NCBI GenBank assembly: GCA_032027165.1
Contig: JAVSMO010000001.1
Span: forward strand, 1,112,879 to 1,176,878
DNA length: 64,000 nucleotides
Direction: 5' to 3'
Source: Denitratisoma sp.
Lineage (GTDB): Bacteria; Pseudomonadota; Gammaproteobacteria; Burkholderiales; Rhodocyclaceae
Part shown: piece after piece, positions 40,070-50,694 of the stretch
Position numbering within the stretch: position 1 is the stretch's first letter
How the letters are laid out: every line of letters begins with the position of its first letter
The notes under the pieces: model-generated
Database searches by the model: none
What the model was told of the DNA's origin: nothing
The model's input: the letters and a program-made list of their open reading frames with translations, nothing else
Translations under genes and position numbers: made by a program

Positions 40070-40076
40070 GCTCGCC

Positions 40077-40403
40077 CTAGCCTTCTTCCAGGTCTCCCCC
40101 GCCCTTCTTCATCGCCTTGCCCTCGTCCGCACGCTTTTTGCGGACTTCCTTCGGATCGGCGATCAGAGGCCGATAAATCTCGACGCGGTCGCGATCCCGC
40201 AGCGGCGCGTCGAGTTTGCTCAGTTTGCCGAAAACGCCGACCTTGTTTCTTTTTAGGTCGATCTCGGAATACTTCTGCATCAATCCTGAAGCTTCAATAG
40301 CCTGCTGGACGGTGCTGCCGGCGGGCAGCTGTACATGCACCAGTTCCTGCCTGTGCGGCAGGGCAAAGGCAATTTCGATCAACAGCGATTCGGATTCAGC
40401 CAT
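40077..40403 (-). CDS. rnfH: RnfH family ubiquitin-fold protein
   Basis: A 108-aa protein of the RnfH (UPF0125) family, a beta-grasp fold. Family blocks include IEIAFALPHRQELVHVQLPAGSTVQQAI, VGVFGK and DRVEIYRPLIADPKEVRKKRA. The tail is lysine-rich (AMKKGGGD). In E. coli it is the second gene of the ratA-ratB(rnfH) pair next to smpB, as here; its function is unresolved. It overlaps ratA by 8 bases. Confidence 0.9.
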   Translation of the reverse strand: MAESESLLIEIAFALPHRQELVHVQLPAGSTVQQAIEASGLMQKYSEIDLKRNKVGVFGKLSKLDAPLRDRDRVEIYRPLIADPKEVRKKRADEGKAMKKGGGDLEEG

Positions 40404-40836
40404 TTTGAGGATAGATCTGCCCCGCCCGCTTTACGAACGAGTCAACGAAGGTGTTGGCAATATGGTGGAAAACCGGCCCCAGGGCCTTCTCCAGCAGTTT
40501 GCTGGAAAATTCATAATGAAGCTGGAATTCGACCTTGCAGGCCGTTTCGCCGAGGGGCTTGAAATGCCAGCAACCGTCGAGGTGCTCGAAGGGGCCGTGC
40601 CGCAGGTTGATCTTCATGAAATGAGGAGCTTCCTTGTCGTTCTCGGTGGAGAAATCCGCCTTGATCCCGTGGTAGTTGATGTGCAGTGTCGCAACCGTCT
40701 TGGATTCGTCGCGATGAATCAACTCCGTGCCGCCGCACCACGGCAGGAACCGGGGATAATCCTCCACCTGATCGACGAGGCGGAACATCTGTCCGGCGCT
40801 GTATTCGATCAGGACGGACTTCCTGACTTCGGCCAT
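40396..40836 (-). CDS. ratA: RatA family START-domain protein (ribosome association toxin/CoQ-binding)
   Basis: A 146-aa START/polyketide-cyclase-fold protein. RatA of E. coli was reported to block 70S assembly; mitochondrial homologues (Coq10) bind ubiquinone. Conserved stretches are MFRLVDQVEDYPRFLPWC near the start and FHHIANTFVDSFVKRA at the end. ATG 40836 gives the normal start AEVRKSVLIEYSA; a GTG at 40845 would add 3 residues. It is divergent from smpB across 48 bases, a conserved arrangement. Confidence 0.9.
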   Translation of the reverse strand: MAEVRKSVLIEYSAGQMFRLVDQVEDYPRFLPWCGGTELIHRDESKTVATLHINYHGIKADFSTENDKEAPHFMKINLRHGPFEHLDGCWHFKPLGETACKVEFQLHYEFSSKLLEKALGPVFHHIANTFVDSFVKRAGQIYPQNG

Positions 40837-40884
40837 GATCGCCACATGCTATAGAATCCTGCGAATTCTAGCGCAAAAGCCATC

Positions 40885-41331
40885 ATGAGCATTGTCGACA
40901 ACAAGAAGGCCTTCCATGACTACTTCATCGAGGAGCGCTTCGAGGCGGGCCTGGTCCTGGAGGGCTGGGAAGTCAAGGCGATCCGCGCCGGACGGGTGCA
41001 GTTGAAGGAGGCTTATGTGATTTTGCGCGGCGAGGAGGTTTTCCTCATCGGGTGCCATATCAGCCCGCTGCCAACGGCCTCGACTCATATCCATCCCGAT
41101 CCGGTGCGCACGCGCAAGCTGTTGCTGCATGCCGAAGAGATCAGCAAGCTGATCGGCAAGGTCGAGCGCGCCGGCTATGCCCTGGTTCCCCTCGATCTGC
41201 ATTACGCCAAAGGACGCGTGAAGATCGCCATCGGGCTGGCCCACGGCAAAAAACAGCATGACAAGCGTGAAACCGAGAAGAAGCGCGATTGGGAGCGCGA
41301 GAAGCAGCGCCTGATGCGGGTGAAGGCCTGA
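40885..41331 (+). CDS. smpB: SsrA-binding protein SmpB
   Basis: SmpB delivers tmRNA to stalled ribosomes for trans-translation. The OB-fold core has [21 protein letters not shown] and [15 protein letters not shown], and the basic C-terminal tail ([20 protein letters not shown]) enters the empty mRNA channel. Length 148 aa is normal. The tmRNA gene itself is not in the window. The stop abuts the convergent SPFH gene. Confidence 0.97.
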   Translation: MSIVDNKKAFHDYFIEERFEAGLVLEGWEVKAIRAGRVQLKEAYVILRGEEVFLIGCHISPLPTASTHIHPDPVRTRKLLLHAEEISKLIGKVERAGYALVPLDLHYAKGRVKIAIGLAHGKKQHDKRETEKKRDWEREKQRLMRVKA

Positions 41332-42189
41332 TCAGGCCTTGAACCTGCCCAGCACCCCGCGCACGGCTTCCTGAACGTCCGCCGGCAGGACAATCATCTT
41401 GGCGTTCTCCGAGTCGGCCAAGCGGGTGATCGAGGTGATGTACTTCTCCCCCAGCAGGTAGAGCATCGGCGTGTCTCGGTCACCGATCGCCTGGGCGACC
41501 CGCTTGATTGCCTCAGACGAAGCCTCTGCCAGCGTGACCTGTGCTTCCGCATCGCGACGCGCGGATTCGACGCGCGCCTCAGCCTGCAGGATCATCGACT
41601 GCTTTTCCCCTTCGGCCCGCGTGACCATGGCCTTCCTTTCGCGTTCTGCGGAGGCTTGCATCTCCATGGCCTTCTGCATCGAGGCTGAAGGCTTGATATC
41701 CTGGATTTCCACCGACTTCACCGTCAGCCCCCAGTCAACTGCCTCATCCGCAATACTCTCGCGCAGGCGCACCTTGATCTTGTCGCGGGAGGACAGTGCC
41801 TGGTCGAGTTCCATCTCGCCGGTAATCGAACGCAGGGTCGTCATGATGAGGTTGCGGATGGCTTCGGCGAAGTCCACTACGCCGTAAACGGCCTTGACCG
41901 GATCGGTGACCTTGATGAAGGCGATGGCATTGGTGAGGATCACCGCGTTGTCCTTGGTGATGACTTCCTGTTCCTGCACGTCGAGAATGATGTCCTTGGT
42001 CACTACTTTGTAGGCGATGCGGTCGATATAGGGAACAACGATGTTGAGGCCCGGATGCAGCGTGCCGTTGTACTTTCCCAGGCGTTCGACGATCCATTCT
42101 TCGCCCTGCGGCACGATGCGCACGCCCTTCCAGACCGTGACCAAGGCGAAAACCAGTACCGCTACGACAACGATAAATCCTGCGCTCAT
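41332..42189 (-). CDS. SPFH-domain stomatin-like membrane protein (QmcA family)
   Basis: A 285-aa membrane-bound scaffold of the SPFH (stomatin/prohibitin) group. One N-terminal membrane segment (about 5-22) is followed by the SPFH domain (IVPQGEEWIVERLGKYNGTL) and a long alanine- and glutamate-rich coiled coil (about 170-235). These proteins form oligomeric rings and organise membrane microdomains. It lies next to an NfeD gene, the standard SPFH-NfeD partnership (QmcA-YbbK in E. coli nomenclature). The gap between the genes is 9 bases. Confidence 0.92.
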   Translation of the reverse strand: MSAGFIVVVAVLVFALVTVWKGVRIVPQGEEWIVERLGKYNGTLHPGLNIVVPYIDRIAYKVVTKDIILDVQEQEVITKDNAVILTNAIAFIKVTDPVKAVYGVVDFAEAIRNLIMTTLRSITGEMELDQALSSRDKIKVRLRESIADEAVDWGLTVKSVEIQDIKPSASMQKAMEMQASAERERKAMVTRAEGEKQSMILQAEARVESARRDAEAQVTLAEASSEAIKRVAQAIGDRDTPMLYLLGEKYITSITRLADSENAKMIVLPADVQEAVRGVLGRFKA

Positions 42190-42198
42190 GACTCCCCC

Positions 42199-42642
42199 TC
42201 AGGCCTTGCCTACTTTGAGAAAACTGCCCTCGATGCCGAGCACCCGGACGCGCTCGCCGGACTTGATCGATTCATCGGAAATGCATTCCCACACCTCTGA
42301 GCCGACCAGCGGCTTCTGAAAGCGCACCTGCCCTTTCTGGAAGGGTGCCACGTCGCGGATCAGCATGCCGACCTCGCCGACGATGTTCGAGTCGGACATG
42401 CCGATTCGCGTCTTGTGCATGCCGGGCTTGAAGATGCGGAACCAGAGCACGACCATCGCCACCGAGGCGAGCGTCCACGTCAGCAACTGTGTGGTGAGGC
42501 TGAGGGAAGGCGCCACCAGCAGCACGAGCGACACCAACAGCGCGCCCAGGCCGAACCAGACGATGAAGAACGCCGGAATGGCGAGTTCCGCGATGATCAG
42601 CCCGATGCCCAGTACCGCCCAATGCCACCACTCGGGTTGCAT
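42199..42642 (-). CDS. NfeD-family membrane protein
   Basis: A 147-aa protein with two or three membrane segments (about 8-70, LGIGLIIAELAIPAFFIVWFG then LLTWTLASVAMVVLWF), followed by a small OB-fold domain (about 85-145, with VRFQKPLVGSEVWECISD and GERVRVLGIEGSFLKV). This is the short NfeD type without the ClpP-like protease domain. It is upstream of its SPFH partner and downstream of ppsA, all on the minus strand. Confidence 0.9.
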   Translation of the reverse strand: MQPEWWHWAVLGIGLIIAELAIPAFFIVWFGLGALLVSLVLLVAPSLSLTTQLLTWTLASVAMVVLWFRIFKPGMHKTRIGMSDSNIVGEVGMLIRDVAPFQKGQVRFQKPLVGSEVWECISDESIKSGERVRVLGIEGSFLKVGKA

Positions 42643-42662
42643 GCCGCCTCCTTGTAGGTTGC

Positions 42663-45047
42663 CTACTTGCCTTGCTGCGCCAGATGCGCGCCCAGCCGCA
42701 TCCAGGTATCCACCACCGTATCAGGATTGAGCGAAATCGTCACGATGCCCTCATCCATCAGCCATTCGGCGAAGTCGATGTGGTCCGACGGGCCCTGGCC
42801 GCAGATGCCGACGTATTTATCCAGCCGGCGGCAGGTCTTGATGGCCATGCTGAGCAGGGATTTCACGGCGGCATCGCGTTCGTCGAACAGGTTGGCGACC
42901 AGACCGGAATCGCGATCCAGGCCCAGCGTGAGCTGGGTCAGATCGTTGGAACCGATCGAGAAACCGTCGAAGTGCTGGAGGAACTGCTCCGCCAGCAGGG
43001 CGTTCGAGGGAATCTCGCACATCATGATCAGGCGCAGCCCGTTCTCGCCACGCTTGAGTCCGTTCGTCGCCAGGAGGCCGACCACCCCCTTCGCTTCCTC
43101 CACGGTGCGGGTGAACGGCACCATGATCTCGACGTTGGTCAGGCCCATGTCGTCGCGCACCTTTCTCAGGGCGCGGCATTCCAGCTCGAAGCAGTCGCGG
43201 AATGACGGCGCGACGTAGCGCGAGGCACCGCGGAAGCCGAGCATCGGGTTTTCCTCCTCCGGCTCGTAGATCTCGCCGCCCAGCAGCTTGCGGTATTCGT
43301 TCGACTTGAAGTCGGACAGGCGGACGATGACCGGCTTCGGCCAGAAGGCGGCGGCGATGGTCGACACGCCCTCGGCCAGCTTTTCGATGAAGAAATCCTT
43401 AGGGCTGGCGTAGCCGCGCGAACGGCGATTGATCTCGTCGCGCAGGCCGGCCGGCACGCGATCCAGCTCCAGGATCGCCTTGGGATGGATGCCGATGACG
43501 TTGTTGATGATGAATTCGATGCGCGCCAGGCCGACGCCGGCGTTGGGAATGCCCTGGAACTCGAAGGCCAGCTCGGGATTGCCGACGTTCATGGCGATCT
43601 TCACCGGCAGCTTGGGCAGGTTGCCCAGTTCCTGCGTCGTCACCTCGAAGTCGAGGATGCCGCGGTAGATGTAGCCGGTATCGCCTTCGGCGCAGGAGAC
43701 GGTGACCGATTCGCCCTCCGTTATGGATGAGGTCGCGTTGCCGCAGCCGACCACGGCGGGGATGCCCAGCTCGCGCGCGATAATGGCGGCGTGGCAGGTG
43801 CGGCCGCCGCGGTTGGTGACGATCGCCGCTGCGCGCTTCATGACGGGTTCCCAGTTCGGGTCGGTCATGTCCGTGACGAGGATGTCGCCCGGCTGCACCT
43901 TGGACATCTGCGAAGCGTCGGGAATGATGCGCACCGGGCCGGTGGCGATCTTCTGGCCGATGGCGCGTCCGGAAACGATCACCTTCGAATGCTGCTTCAG
44001 GCGGTAGCGCTGCAGGACGTGCTGGCTCTCGCCCGCCTTCACGGTTTCCGGCCGCGCCTGCAGGATGTAGAGCTTGCCGTCGTTGCCGTCCCTTCCCCAC
44101 TCGATGTCCATCGGCCGGCCGTAGTGCTGCTCGATGGTGACGGCATAGCGGGCCAGTTCCAGCACGTCAGCATCGGTGAGGGCGAAGCGGTTGCGGTCGG
44201 ACTCGGCGACGTCTGTCGTGCGGGTCGAGCGGCCCGCCTGCTTGGCGTCGGCGAACTCCATCTTGATCAGCTTCGAACCCAGGTTGCGGCGGATGATGGC
44301 CGGGCGCCCTTCGGCGAGCTTGGGCTTGTGCACATAGAACTCGTCGGGGTTGACCGCACCCTGGACGACGGTTTCACCAAGACCGTATGAAGCCGTCACG
44401 AAAACGACATCGCGGAAACCCGACTCCGTGTCCAGGGTGAAGATGACACCGGCCGCCCCGACGTCGCTTCTCACCATGCGCTGGATTCCCGCGGACAGGG
44501 CGACATCGGCATGATGGAAACTCTTGTGCACGCGGTAGGCGATGGCGCGATCGTTGTACAGCGACGCGAAGACGTGCTTGACGGCATGGAGCACATTGTC
44601 CAGGCCGTGGATGTTGAGGAAGGTTTCCTGCTGCCCGGCGAAGGAGGCATCCGGCAGGTCTTCTGCCGTGGCGCTTGAGCGGACGGCAAAGGAGGCATCC
44701 GCCGCCCCGCTTCCGGCCAGTGCTTGGTAATGCGTCTTGATTTCCTGTTCGAGCTGCTCCGGAAAGGGCTGATCGGCAATCCAGCCGCGGATCTTGGCTC
44801 CGGTCGCGGCCAATACCTCGACATCATCGACGTTCAGGCTGTCGAGCAAGGCATTGATGCGCCGATCCAGGCCCTGATGCATCAGGAAATCCCGATAGGC
44901 CTGGGCCGTCGTGGCGAAGCCGCCGGGAACCCGCACGCCCAAGTGGGCGAGTTGGCTGATCATTTCGCCTAAGGAGGCATTTTTGCCACCCACTTTATCG
45001 ACGTCGTTCATGCGCAGGGCGTCGAACGCGATTACGTATTGACTCAT
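42663..45047 (-). CDS. ppsA: Phosphoenolpyruvate synthase
   Basis: PpsA makes PEP from pyruvate and ATP for gluconeogenesis. The N-terminal ATP-binding domain begins [23 protein letters not shown]; the phosphohistidine domain has [23 protein letters not shown], with the catalytic His; the C-terminal PEP-binding barrel ends near [13 protein letters not shown]. Length 794 aa is normal. ATG 45047 is the expected start; the upstream extension to 45119 is unrelated. It is divergent from ppsR, which encodes its regulator. Confidence 0.97.
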   Translation of the reverse strand: MSQYVIAFDALRMNDVDKVGGKNASLGEMISQLAHLGVRVPGGFATTAQAYRDFLMHQGLDRRINALLDSLNVDDVEVLAATGAKIRGWIADQPFPEQLEQEIKTHYQALAGSGAADASFAVRSSATAEDLPDASFAGQQETFLNIHGLDNVLHAVKHVFASLYNDRAIAYRVHKSFHHADVALSAGIQRMVRSDVGAAGVIFTLDTESGFRDVVFVTASYGLGETVVQGAVNPDEFYVHKPKLAEGRPAIIRRNLGSKLIKMEFADAKQAGRSTRTTDVAESDRNRFALTDADVLELARYAVTIEQHYGRPMDIEWGRDGNDGKLYILQARPETVKAGESQHVLQRYRLKQHSKVIVSGRAIGQKIATGPVRIIPDASQMSKVQPGDILVTDMTDPNWEPVMKRAAAIVTNRGGRTCHAAIIARELGIPAVVGCGNATSSITEGESVTVSCAEGDTGYIYRGILDFEVTTQELGNLPKLPVKIAMNVGNPELAFEFQGIPNAGVGLARIEFIINNVIGIHPKAILELDRVPAGLRDEINRRSRGYASPKDFFIEKLAEGVSTIAAAFWPKPVIVRLSDFKSNEYRKLLGGEIYEPEEENPMLGFRGASRYVAPSFRDCFELECRALRKVRDDMGLTNVEIMVPFTRTVEEAKGVVGLLATNGLKRGENGLRLIMMCEIPSNALLAEQFLQHFDGFSIGSNDLTQLTLGLDRDSGLVANLFDERDAAVKSLLSMAIKTCRRLDKYVGICGQGPSDHIDFAEWLMDEGIVTISLNPDTVVDTWMRLGAHLAQQGK

Positions 45048-45118
45048 TTCACGCTTTCCAGAGTGCCAAGGGCTATAAAATACAAATTTTACCGCTTTTA
45101 TCGTCTGGGGATTTGCCA

Positions 45119-45949
45119 ATGCCGGAAGGACAAGCCCGAACCGTCTTCTTCATTTCAGACGGCACCGGCATCACCGCGGAAACGTTGGGACACAGCCTGC
45201 TCACGCAATTCGAAGGTATCCGCTTTCGCCAGGTGCGGATTCCCTTCGTTTCCACCTTGGCCCAGGCGCAGGACTGCCTGATGCAAATCCAGCAAGCCGC
45301 AAAACGCGATGGGACTCGTCCGATTGTCATCACGACATTGATGGATCCCAATATCGGAAAGCTGCTGAGCGAAGCCGATGCGCTTTTCCTCGACTTCTTT
45401 GAAACTTTTATCGTGCCGCTTGAAGACGAGTTGGGGGCGAAATCCTCACACACCATCGGCCGTTCTCATGGTCAGGCCAGCAGCCAGGATTACACCAATC
45501 GGATCGAGGCAGTGAACTTCACTCTGGCGCATGATGATGGCGCCTCCGATCAGAATCTGGACAAGGCCGAGGTGATTTTGGTCGGCGTTTCGCGCAGCGG
45601 CAAGACACCCACAAGCCTGTACCTGGCCCTGCAGTTCGGCATCCGTGCCGCGAATTACCCATTGATTCCAGAGGATTTTGAGCGAAAGAGGCTGCCAGAG
45701 GTGCTCTATCGTCATCGCGACAAGCTTTTTGGCCTGACCATTACGCCGGAGCGGCTGCACCAGATACGTACGGAGCGGCGACCCGACAGCAAGTATGCCT
45801 CCCTGGCCAACTGCCGGTTTGAAATCCAGGAGGCTCAGAAGCTGATGCAGCGGGAAGGCGTGCGCTGGATGGACTCAACAACGAAATCCATCGAGGAAAT
45901 CGCTGCGACGATCATGCAGGAAGTCAAGCTCGATCGTCACGTGTTCTGA
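45119..45949 (+). CDS. ppsR: PEP synthase regulatory protein (PSRP), kinase/phosphorylase
   Basis: A bifunctional DUF299 enzyme that inactivates PEP synthase by ADP-dependent phosphorylation and reactivates it by Pi-dependent dephosphorylation. The P-loop GVSRSGKT lies at 156-163, and the N-terminal [19 protein letters not shown] is diagnostic. Length 276 aa is normal. ATG 45119 is preferred over TTG 45113. Pairing with divergent ppsA across 71 bases supports the target. The 3' end overlaps the convergent methyltransferase gene by 13 bases. Confidence 0.95.
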   Translation: MPEGQARTVFFISDGTGITAETLGHSLLTQFEGIRFRQVRIPFVSTLAQAQDCLMQIQQAAKRDGTRPIVITTLMDPNIGKLLSEADALFLDFFETFIVPLEDELGAKSSHTIGRSHGQASSQDYTNRIEAVNFTLAHDDGASDQNLDKAEVILVGVSRSGKTPTSLYLALQFGIRAANYPLIPEDFERKRLPEVLYRHRDKLFGLTITPERLHQIRTERRPDSKYASLANCRFEIQEAQKLMQREGVRWMDSTTKSIEEIAATIMQEVKLDRHVF

Positions 45950-46737
45950 GGGACGCGCGCGGACAGTTTCTGGCGTACTTCCTCGAACAGGCAGATCGAG
46001 GCCGCCGCCGCAACATTGAGCGATTCGGACTTTCCTGGCATGGGAATGCGAGCAGCTTGGTGAGTCAAGACGGCCATGTCCGCCGTCAGCCCGCTTCCTT
46101 CATTGCCGAACACCCACGCCACAGGCCCGGCCAGGTCGAGTTCGAAGATCGTGGCAGCCGCGTCGAGCCGGGTGGACACGCTGGTCCCGTTGAAATTGCT
46201 GATAACCTCAGCCAGCGTGGCATGTTCGTGAATTCGCAACTGGAAATGAGCCCCCATGGCCGCGCGGAGGACCCGTGGAGACCAGGCCTGGGCACAGCCG
46301 GGGCCAAGAAAAATGTCGACGATCCCGGCCGCTGCAGCGGAGCGCAAGATCGAGCCCAGGTTGCCGACATCCTGTATGGCTTCAAGAAGGACGCAGGAGC
46401 CCTTTCCCGTTTCAGACGAAGGCGGGTGCGGAATGGGAACCACGGCGAGAATGCCGGTCGGCGTGATGACGGGACTGACTTCCCTGAACAGGGCGTCGCT
46501 GAACACTTGCGCCACGGTTTTCGGATGCAACGCAAGGAAATCGACTACTTCGGCCTGTTGCGCACCACTCTCGCTGACGGCAAGCAGGCTTGGCGGGCCA
46601 AAGCGATCGATCCAGGCTGATACCAGGTGAATGCCGTCTAGTACGGTCTTGCCCTGCTTGCGTCTTTCACGCGAGGATTCCGCAAGCAGCCTAAGCTGCC
46701 TGAAGGTGGCATTGTCGCGGGAAGTAATTTTCTTCAT
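45937..46737 (-). CDS. SPOUT (TrmH/SpoU) family RNA 2'-O-methyltransferase
   Basis: A 266-aa RNA methyltransferase. The three SpoU motifs are [30 protein letters not shown] and [22 protein letters not shown], which make up the SAM-binding trefoil knot. An N-terminal SpoU substrate-binding domain covers about 1-95. This resembles the RlmB/TsnR-like group that methylates 23S rRNA, but the target base cannot be stated. It is divergent from the SenB-like gene with only 28 bases between starts. Confidence 0.9.
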   Translation of the reverse strand: MKKITSRDNATFRQLRLLAESSRERRKQGKTVLDGIHLVSAWIDRFGPPSLLAVSESGAQQAEVVDFLALHPKTVAQVFSDALFREVSPVITPTGILAVVPIPHPPSSETGKGSCVLLEAIQDVGNLGSILRSAAAAGIVDIFLGPGCAQAWSPRVLRAAMGAHFQLRIHEHATLAEVISNFNGTSVSTRLDAAATIFELDLAGPVAWVFGNEGSGLTADMAVLTHQAARIPMPGKSESLNVAAAASICLFEEVRQKLSARVPQNT

Positions 46738-46765
46738 CGTGGTTCAAAAGTATAGTGACAATCTC

Positions 46766-47731
46766 ATGCCTGTGGCCAAAGTCGTCATCGTTACTCCAGC
46801 CCCGGCCGGTTCTCGGGCCGGCAACCGCAATACCGCGGTACGCTGGGCACGGATCCTGCGCGATCTCGGCTGTCGTGTCTCGGTCCTGACGCGATGGGAT
46901 GGCCAGCCTTGCGATCTGCTAATCGCCCTTCATGCGCGCAAAAGCCATCGTGATCTGAGCGCCTTCCGCAAACATCACCCTGACCTTCCGGCCGTACTGG
47001 CGTTGACCGGCACCGATCTCTACCGAGATATCCACGAGGATGTGGCTGCCGCGGCATCCTTGAACATGGCAACCCGGCTGGTCGTGCTGCAGGAGGATGC
47101 CCTTGCGGAATTGACGCCGGAACAGCGACGCAAGACACGCGTTATTTATCAGTCGGTCAGGACATCCCTCGCTCCTTGCCCTCCAGTTCGCACATTCCGC
47201 GTTTGTGTCCTTGGCCATTTGCGCGAGGAAAAAGATCCGTTTTGCGCTGTCAAAGCGATCCGTCTGCTGCCCGATGCGAAAATCGAGGTTGTCCAGGCCG
47301 GACAGTCACTTGCGCCGGAGTTTGGCCGCGAAGCAAACCGGCACATGCGCAACGAGCCGCGTTACCGTTGGGTCGGTGAGCTGCCCCACTGGGCATCGAT
47401 GCGTCTGTTGTCTCGCAGTCACGTCATGGTGATCAGTTCGAAAATGGAGGGCGGTGCGCATGTGGTTTCGGAGGCGGTCGCCGTAGGTGTGCCCGTGATC
47501 GCATCGGATATCCCCGGCAATCGCGGACTTCTCGGCGAAGAGTACCCGGCCTATTTCCCGGTAGGCGACGATGCCTGTCTTGCCAGGATGCTGGAGCAGA
47601 TCATGGGCAATCGCAGGTTCCTGTCTCGCCTTGGAGCGGCAGTAAAGCGGCGGCGTTCCTTGGTCGCTCCCGCACGCGAACGCCGATCCTGGCAGAACCT
47701 GATGATGGAATTGGGCTTCAGGACTGCTTGA
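46766..47731 (+). CDS. senB: Glycosyltransferase resembling selenosugar synthase SenB (TIGR04348 type)
   Basis: A 321-aa GT4-like glycosyltransferase. The start [18 protein letters not shown], then [35 protein letters not shown] and [20 protein letters not shown] match my recollection of the family later named SenB, which makes a selenosugar from a UDP-sugar and selenophosphate on the way to selenoneine. Neither senA nor selD lies in the window, so the pathway role is inference; another glycosyl acceptor is possible. ATG 46766 lacks a good Shine-Dalgarno sequence. The 3' end overlaps rnhB by 14 bases. Confidence 0.68.
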   Translation: MPVAKVVIVTPAPAGSRAGNRNTAVRWARILRDLGCRVSVLTRWDGQPCDLLIALHARKSHRDLSAFRKHHPDLPAVLALTGTDLYRDIHEDVAAAASLNMATRLVVLQEDALAELTPEQRRKTRVIYQSVRTSLAPCPPVRTFRVCVLGHLREEKDPFCAVKAIRLLPDAKIEVVQAGQSLAPEFGREANRHMRNEPRYRWVGELPHWASMRLLSRSHVMVISSKMEGGAHVVSEAVAVGVPVIASDIPGNRGLLGEEYPAYFPVGDDACLARMLEQIMGNRRFLSRLGAAVKRRRSLVAPARERRSWQNLMMELGFRTA

Positions 47732-48305
47732 GCAAGTTCCGTACTGGGGCATAGCTGCGGCGGTAGATGCTGATTACCCCATGTTCCCGCAGGGCCGCGA
47801 GGTGTGCGGCCGTTGGATACCCTTTGTGCCGATCGAGGCCGTACTGGGGGTACTGAACATGCAGACGAAGCATCTCCGCATCGCGCGCCGTCTTCGCCAA
47901 TATCGAGGCGGCGGAAATGGCGGCTACGGTGTTGTCGCCCTTCACCACTGCCCTGACGGGCAACGCTATTCGCGGGCAGTGCGCGCCGTCGACCAGGACT
48001 TCCTCGGGCTGCAGGCCCAGCGCCTCGACGGCGCGGCGCATGGCCAGCAGCGTGGCCTGCAGGATGTTCAGGGCATCTATTTCCTCAACTGAAGCACTCG
48101 CGACTGCCCAGGACAGGGCGCGCTCGCGGATCAGCGGCGCGAGCCTGTCGCGGGCTTTCTCGCTGAGCTTTTTGGAGTCGGCCAGCCCCTCGACGGGATT
48201 CGCCGGATCGAGGATGACGGCGGCGGCATAGACCGGACCGGCCAACGGGCCCCTGCCCGCCTCGTCGACGCCGCAAATCAGACTGCCTGCGGCGCCGAGG
48301 CCCAT
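47718..48305 (-). CDS. rnhB: Ribonuclease HII
   Basis: RNase HII removes RNA from RNA-DNA hybrids, including single ribonucleotides. The acidic catalytic residues are in [15 protein letters not shown] (D and E) and in [17 protein letters not shown] lies further on. Length 195 aa is normal. It overlaps the lpxB end by 28 bases, closing the long minus-strand cluster, as in E. coli (lpxA-lpxB-rnhB). Confidence 0.95.
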   Translation of the reverse strand: MGLGAAGSLICGVDEAGRGPLAGPVYAAAVILDPANPVEGLADSKKLSEKARDRLAPLIRERALSWAVASASVEEIDALNILQATLLAMRRAVEALGLQPEEVLVDGAHCPRIALPVRAVVKGDNTVAAISAASILAKTARDAEMLRLHVQYPQYGLDRHKGYPTAAHLAALREHGVISIYRRSYAPVRNLLKQS

Positions 48306-49459
48306 GCTTCCGTCCCGTTCAGGTAGGGCAGGATCGCGTCGGCAGCCCGCTCCGCCGAATTCAACCTCAGTTGCTGGTGCAGTCGGTCGAATGTTGCGGC
48401 AATGCGGCGGCAGGTTTCCTGATCTTCGACCAGATTCCCCAAGGCTTGCGCCAGATTGTCAGGCGTTGCATCGTCCTGCAGGAATTCCGGCACGACGAAG
48501 CGCCCTGACAGGATGTTCGGCAGTCCCACCCAGGGCTGATACTTCATGCGGCGCATGAGTCGCCAGGACCAGGGCGACATGCGATAGGCGATGACCATCG
48601 GTTTTTGCAGGAGGGCCGCCTCGAGGGTGGCCGTTCCGCTGGCGACCAGCACGCCGTCCGCCACGCCCATCGCATCCTGGGCATGGCCGAACAGGCGCGT
48701 GATCGGCAGGTCCTGGGCCGACAAGCGGTAGAGCGCCAGTTCGAACATGTCCCGCGTTTCGCGTGTGGCCAGCGGCACGAGGAAGCGCGCATGCGGAAAG
48801 CGCTGGTTCAGGCGCTTGGCGGTTTCGATGAAGGTGTCGGCCAGGTACTGCAGTTCCGACTGCCGGCTGCCGGGCAGCAGCGCAAACACCAGTTGATCCT
48901 GCGGGATGCCGAGCTTCTCGCGCAAGGCCGGGCGATTCACTTCGAGCGGGATGACGTCGGCCAGGGGATGGCCGACGTAGCTGACCGGAATGTTGTTGTG
49001 CCGGTAGATTTCTTCTTCGAAGGGGAACAAGGCCAGCATATGCGACACGGATTGGGCGATGCCGCGAATGCGGCCGCCGCGCCAGGCCCAGATGGAGGGG
49101 CTGACGTAGTGAATGGCCGGGATGCCGCGCGCCTTCAGCCGCTTTTCGAGGAAGAGGTTGAAATCCGGCGCGTCGACGCCGATGAAGGCCTGCGGCGGAT
49201 CGGCAAGCAATCCGGTCAGCAGTTGCCGCCGGATGCCCGTGATCTCGCGGTAATGCCGGAGCACTTCCGCATAGCCGCGCACCGCGAGTTTCTCCGAGGG
49301 AAACTGCGCCTGGAAGCCGGCCGCCTGCATTTTCGGCCCGCCAATGCCGTAAAAGTCAGCGTCCGGAAGACGGCGCTTGAGGGCCTGGATGAGGTGGCTG
49401 GCCAGCAAATCGCCTGAGGCCTCCCCGGCGACCATCGCAATCCGGATCTTTCCTGACAC
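48278..49459 (-). CDS. lpxB: Lipid-A-disaccharide synthase (LpxB)
   Basis: LpxB joins UDP-2,3-diacylglucosamine and lipid X to form the lipid A disaccharide. The N-terminal [16 protein letters not shown] and the blocks [18 protein letters not shown] and [11 protein letters not shown] are diagnostic. Length 393 aa is normal for this GT19 enzyme at the inner membrane surface. lpxA lies 9 bases upstream. LpxC, LpxH and LpxK are not in the window. Confidence 0.96.
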   Translation of the reverse strand: MSGKIRIAMVAGEASGDLLASHLIQALKRRLPDADFYGIGGPKMQAAGFQAQFPSEKLAVRGYAEVLRHYREITGIRRQLLTGLLADPPQAFIGVDAPDFNLFLEKRLKARGIPAIHYVSPSIWAWRGGRIRGIAQSVSHMLALFPFEEEIYRHNNIPVSYVGHPLADVIPLEVNRPALREKLGIPQDQLVFALLPGSRQSELQYLADTFIETAKRLNQRFPHARFLVPLATRETRDMFELALYRLSAQDLPITRLFGHAQDAMGVADGVLVASGTATLEAALLQKPMVIAYRMSPWSWRLMRRMKYQPWVGLPNILSGRFVVPEFLQDDATPDNLAQALGNLVEDQETCRRIAATFDRLHQQLRLNSAERAADAILPYLNGTEAWASAPQAV

Positions 49460-49468
49460 GAACGAAAC

Positions 49469-50251
49469 CTATCTGATGATGCCCCGGCCGGGCGTGGCGA
49501 GAAAATCGGCAAGCAAGGCCAGCGCCGGCTGGGCCTCGGCTTCCCGGGATATCGTCGACCTCGCTTCTTCCAGAGTCGCCCCGGAGCGATAGATATGTTT
49601 ATAGGATCGCTTGAGGGCTGCAATGGCGTCACTGCTGAAACCACGACGTTTGAGCCCTTCCGAATTGATGCCGAAGGGCTTGGCTGTATTGCCGGCGGCC
49701 GTGACATATGGCGGCAGATCCTGCAGGAGGATGCTGCCCATCGCCGTCATGCTGTGGGCGCCGATGCGCACGAACTGGTGTACTACGGTAAACCCGCCCA
49801 GTATCGCGAAATCGCCGACATGGACGTGGCCGGCCAACTGGGCATTATTGGCGAAGATGGTGTTGTTGCCGATCTGGCAGTCATGGGCCAGATGCACATA
49901 GGCCATGATCCAGTTGTCAGATCCAAGCCGGGTTACTCCGACGTCTTGCGCGGTACCGCAGTTGAACGTGCAGAATTCGCGGATGGTATTGCGATCCCCG
50001 ATCTCGAGTTGTGTCGGCTCTCCGGCGTATTTTTTATCCTGGGGCATCTCCCCGATCGAGCAAAACTGAAAAATCCGATTGCCATTCCCGATGCGGGTAT
50101 GTCCGTTGAGGACAACATGCGGTCCGATCCAGGTGTCGTCGCCGATCTCGACGTGTTCTCCGATGATCGTATAAGCGCCAACTGCAACATTGCTGCCTAG
50201 ACGCGCATTCGGATGGACGATGGCCGTCGGATGAATTAGCGGGTTGCTCAT
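49469..50251 (-). CDS. lpxA: UDP-N-acetylglucosamine acyltransferase (LpxA)
   Basis: LpxA starts lipid A synthesis by moving a 3-hydroxyacyl chain from ACP to UDP-GlcNAc. It is a left-handed beta-helix built from hexapeptide repeats; the catalytic base is H123 ([10 protein letters not shown]). Length 260 aa is normal. ATG 50251 overlaps the fabZ stop as ATGA and gives the typical start [13 protein letters not shown]; the frame continues 7 codons further up. Confidence 0.96.
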   Translation of the reverse strand: MSNPLIHPTAIVHPNARLGSNVAVGAYTIIGEHVEIGDDTWIGPHVVLNGHTRIGNGNRIFQFCSIGEMPQDKKYAGEPTQLEIGDRNTIREFCTFNCGTAQDVGVTRLGSDNWIMAYVHLAHDCQIGNNTIFANNAQLAGHVHVGDFAILGGFTVVHQFVRIGAHSMTAMGSILLQDLPPYVTAAGNTAKPFGINSEGLKRRGFSSDAIAALKRSYKHIYRSGATLEEARSTISREAEAQPALALLADFLATPGRGIIR

Positions 50252-50694
50252 TCGATGGTACGCACCGTGCACATGAGCTCGGCCTCGGCTGCGACCTGAT
50301 CCTCGACCTTGGCTTGCGCCGCGAATTTCCAGAGACCGCGCTTGTTCGCCTGGATGGACACCTCCAGAATCAACTGGTCTCCGGGGCTGACGGGGCGCTT
50401 GAAGCGGGCTCCGTCAATGCCGACGAAATAATACACGGATTTGTCGTCCGGCTTGCCGCCCAGCGTCTTGAAGGAAAGGATGGCGGCGGCCTGCGCCAGA
50501 GCTTCGACGATCAGCACTCCCGGCATCACCGGATGGTGCGGATAATGGCCGGGGAAGAATGGCTCGTTGACGCTGACGTTCTTCAGGGCGACGATGCGCT
50601 CACCGGGTATGACTTCAAGAACCCGGTCGACCAGTAAAATCGGATACCGATGCGGAAGGTGTTCGAGTATTTCGTGGATGTCCATTCGGCTCAA
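50248..50694 (-). CDS. fabZ: 3-hydroxyacyl-ACP dehydratase (FabZ)
   Basis: FabZ dehydrates 3-hydroxyacyl-ACP in fatty-acid elongation and competes with LpxA and LpxD for that substrate. The catalytic pair is H50 ([11 protein letters not shown]) and E64 ([12 protein letters not shown]). I take TTG 50694 as start: it overlaps the lpxD stop as TTGA and has GGAG 8 bases upstream; ATG 50685 would give 145 aa instead of 148. The lpxD-fabZ-lpxA order is conserved. Confidence 0.94.
   Translation of the reverse strand: MSRMDIHEILEHLPHRYPILLVDRVLEVIPGERIVALKNVSVNEPFFPGHYPHHPVMPGVLIVEALAQAAAILSFKTLGGKPDDKSVYYFVGIDGARFKRPVSPGDQLILEVSIQANKRGLWKFAAQAKVEDQVAAEAELMCTVRTIE

Noticed and set aside
40396..40836. 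ratA-rnfH as an active toxin-antitoxin system
   Set aside because: The pair is conserved next to smpB across proteobacteria and its homologues have quinone-related roles; synteny alone does not support toxin-antitoxin function.
43399..44100. Arginine-rich frame inside ppsA
   Set aside because: Low-complexity shadow frame of ppsA; the composition is typical of an alternative reading of GC-rich coding sequence.
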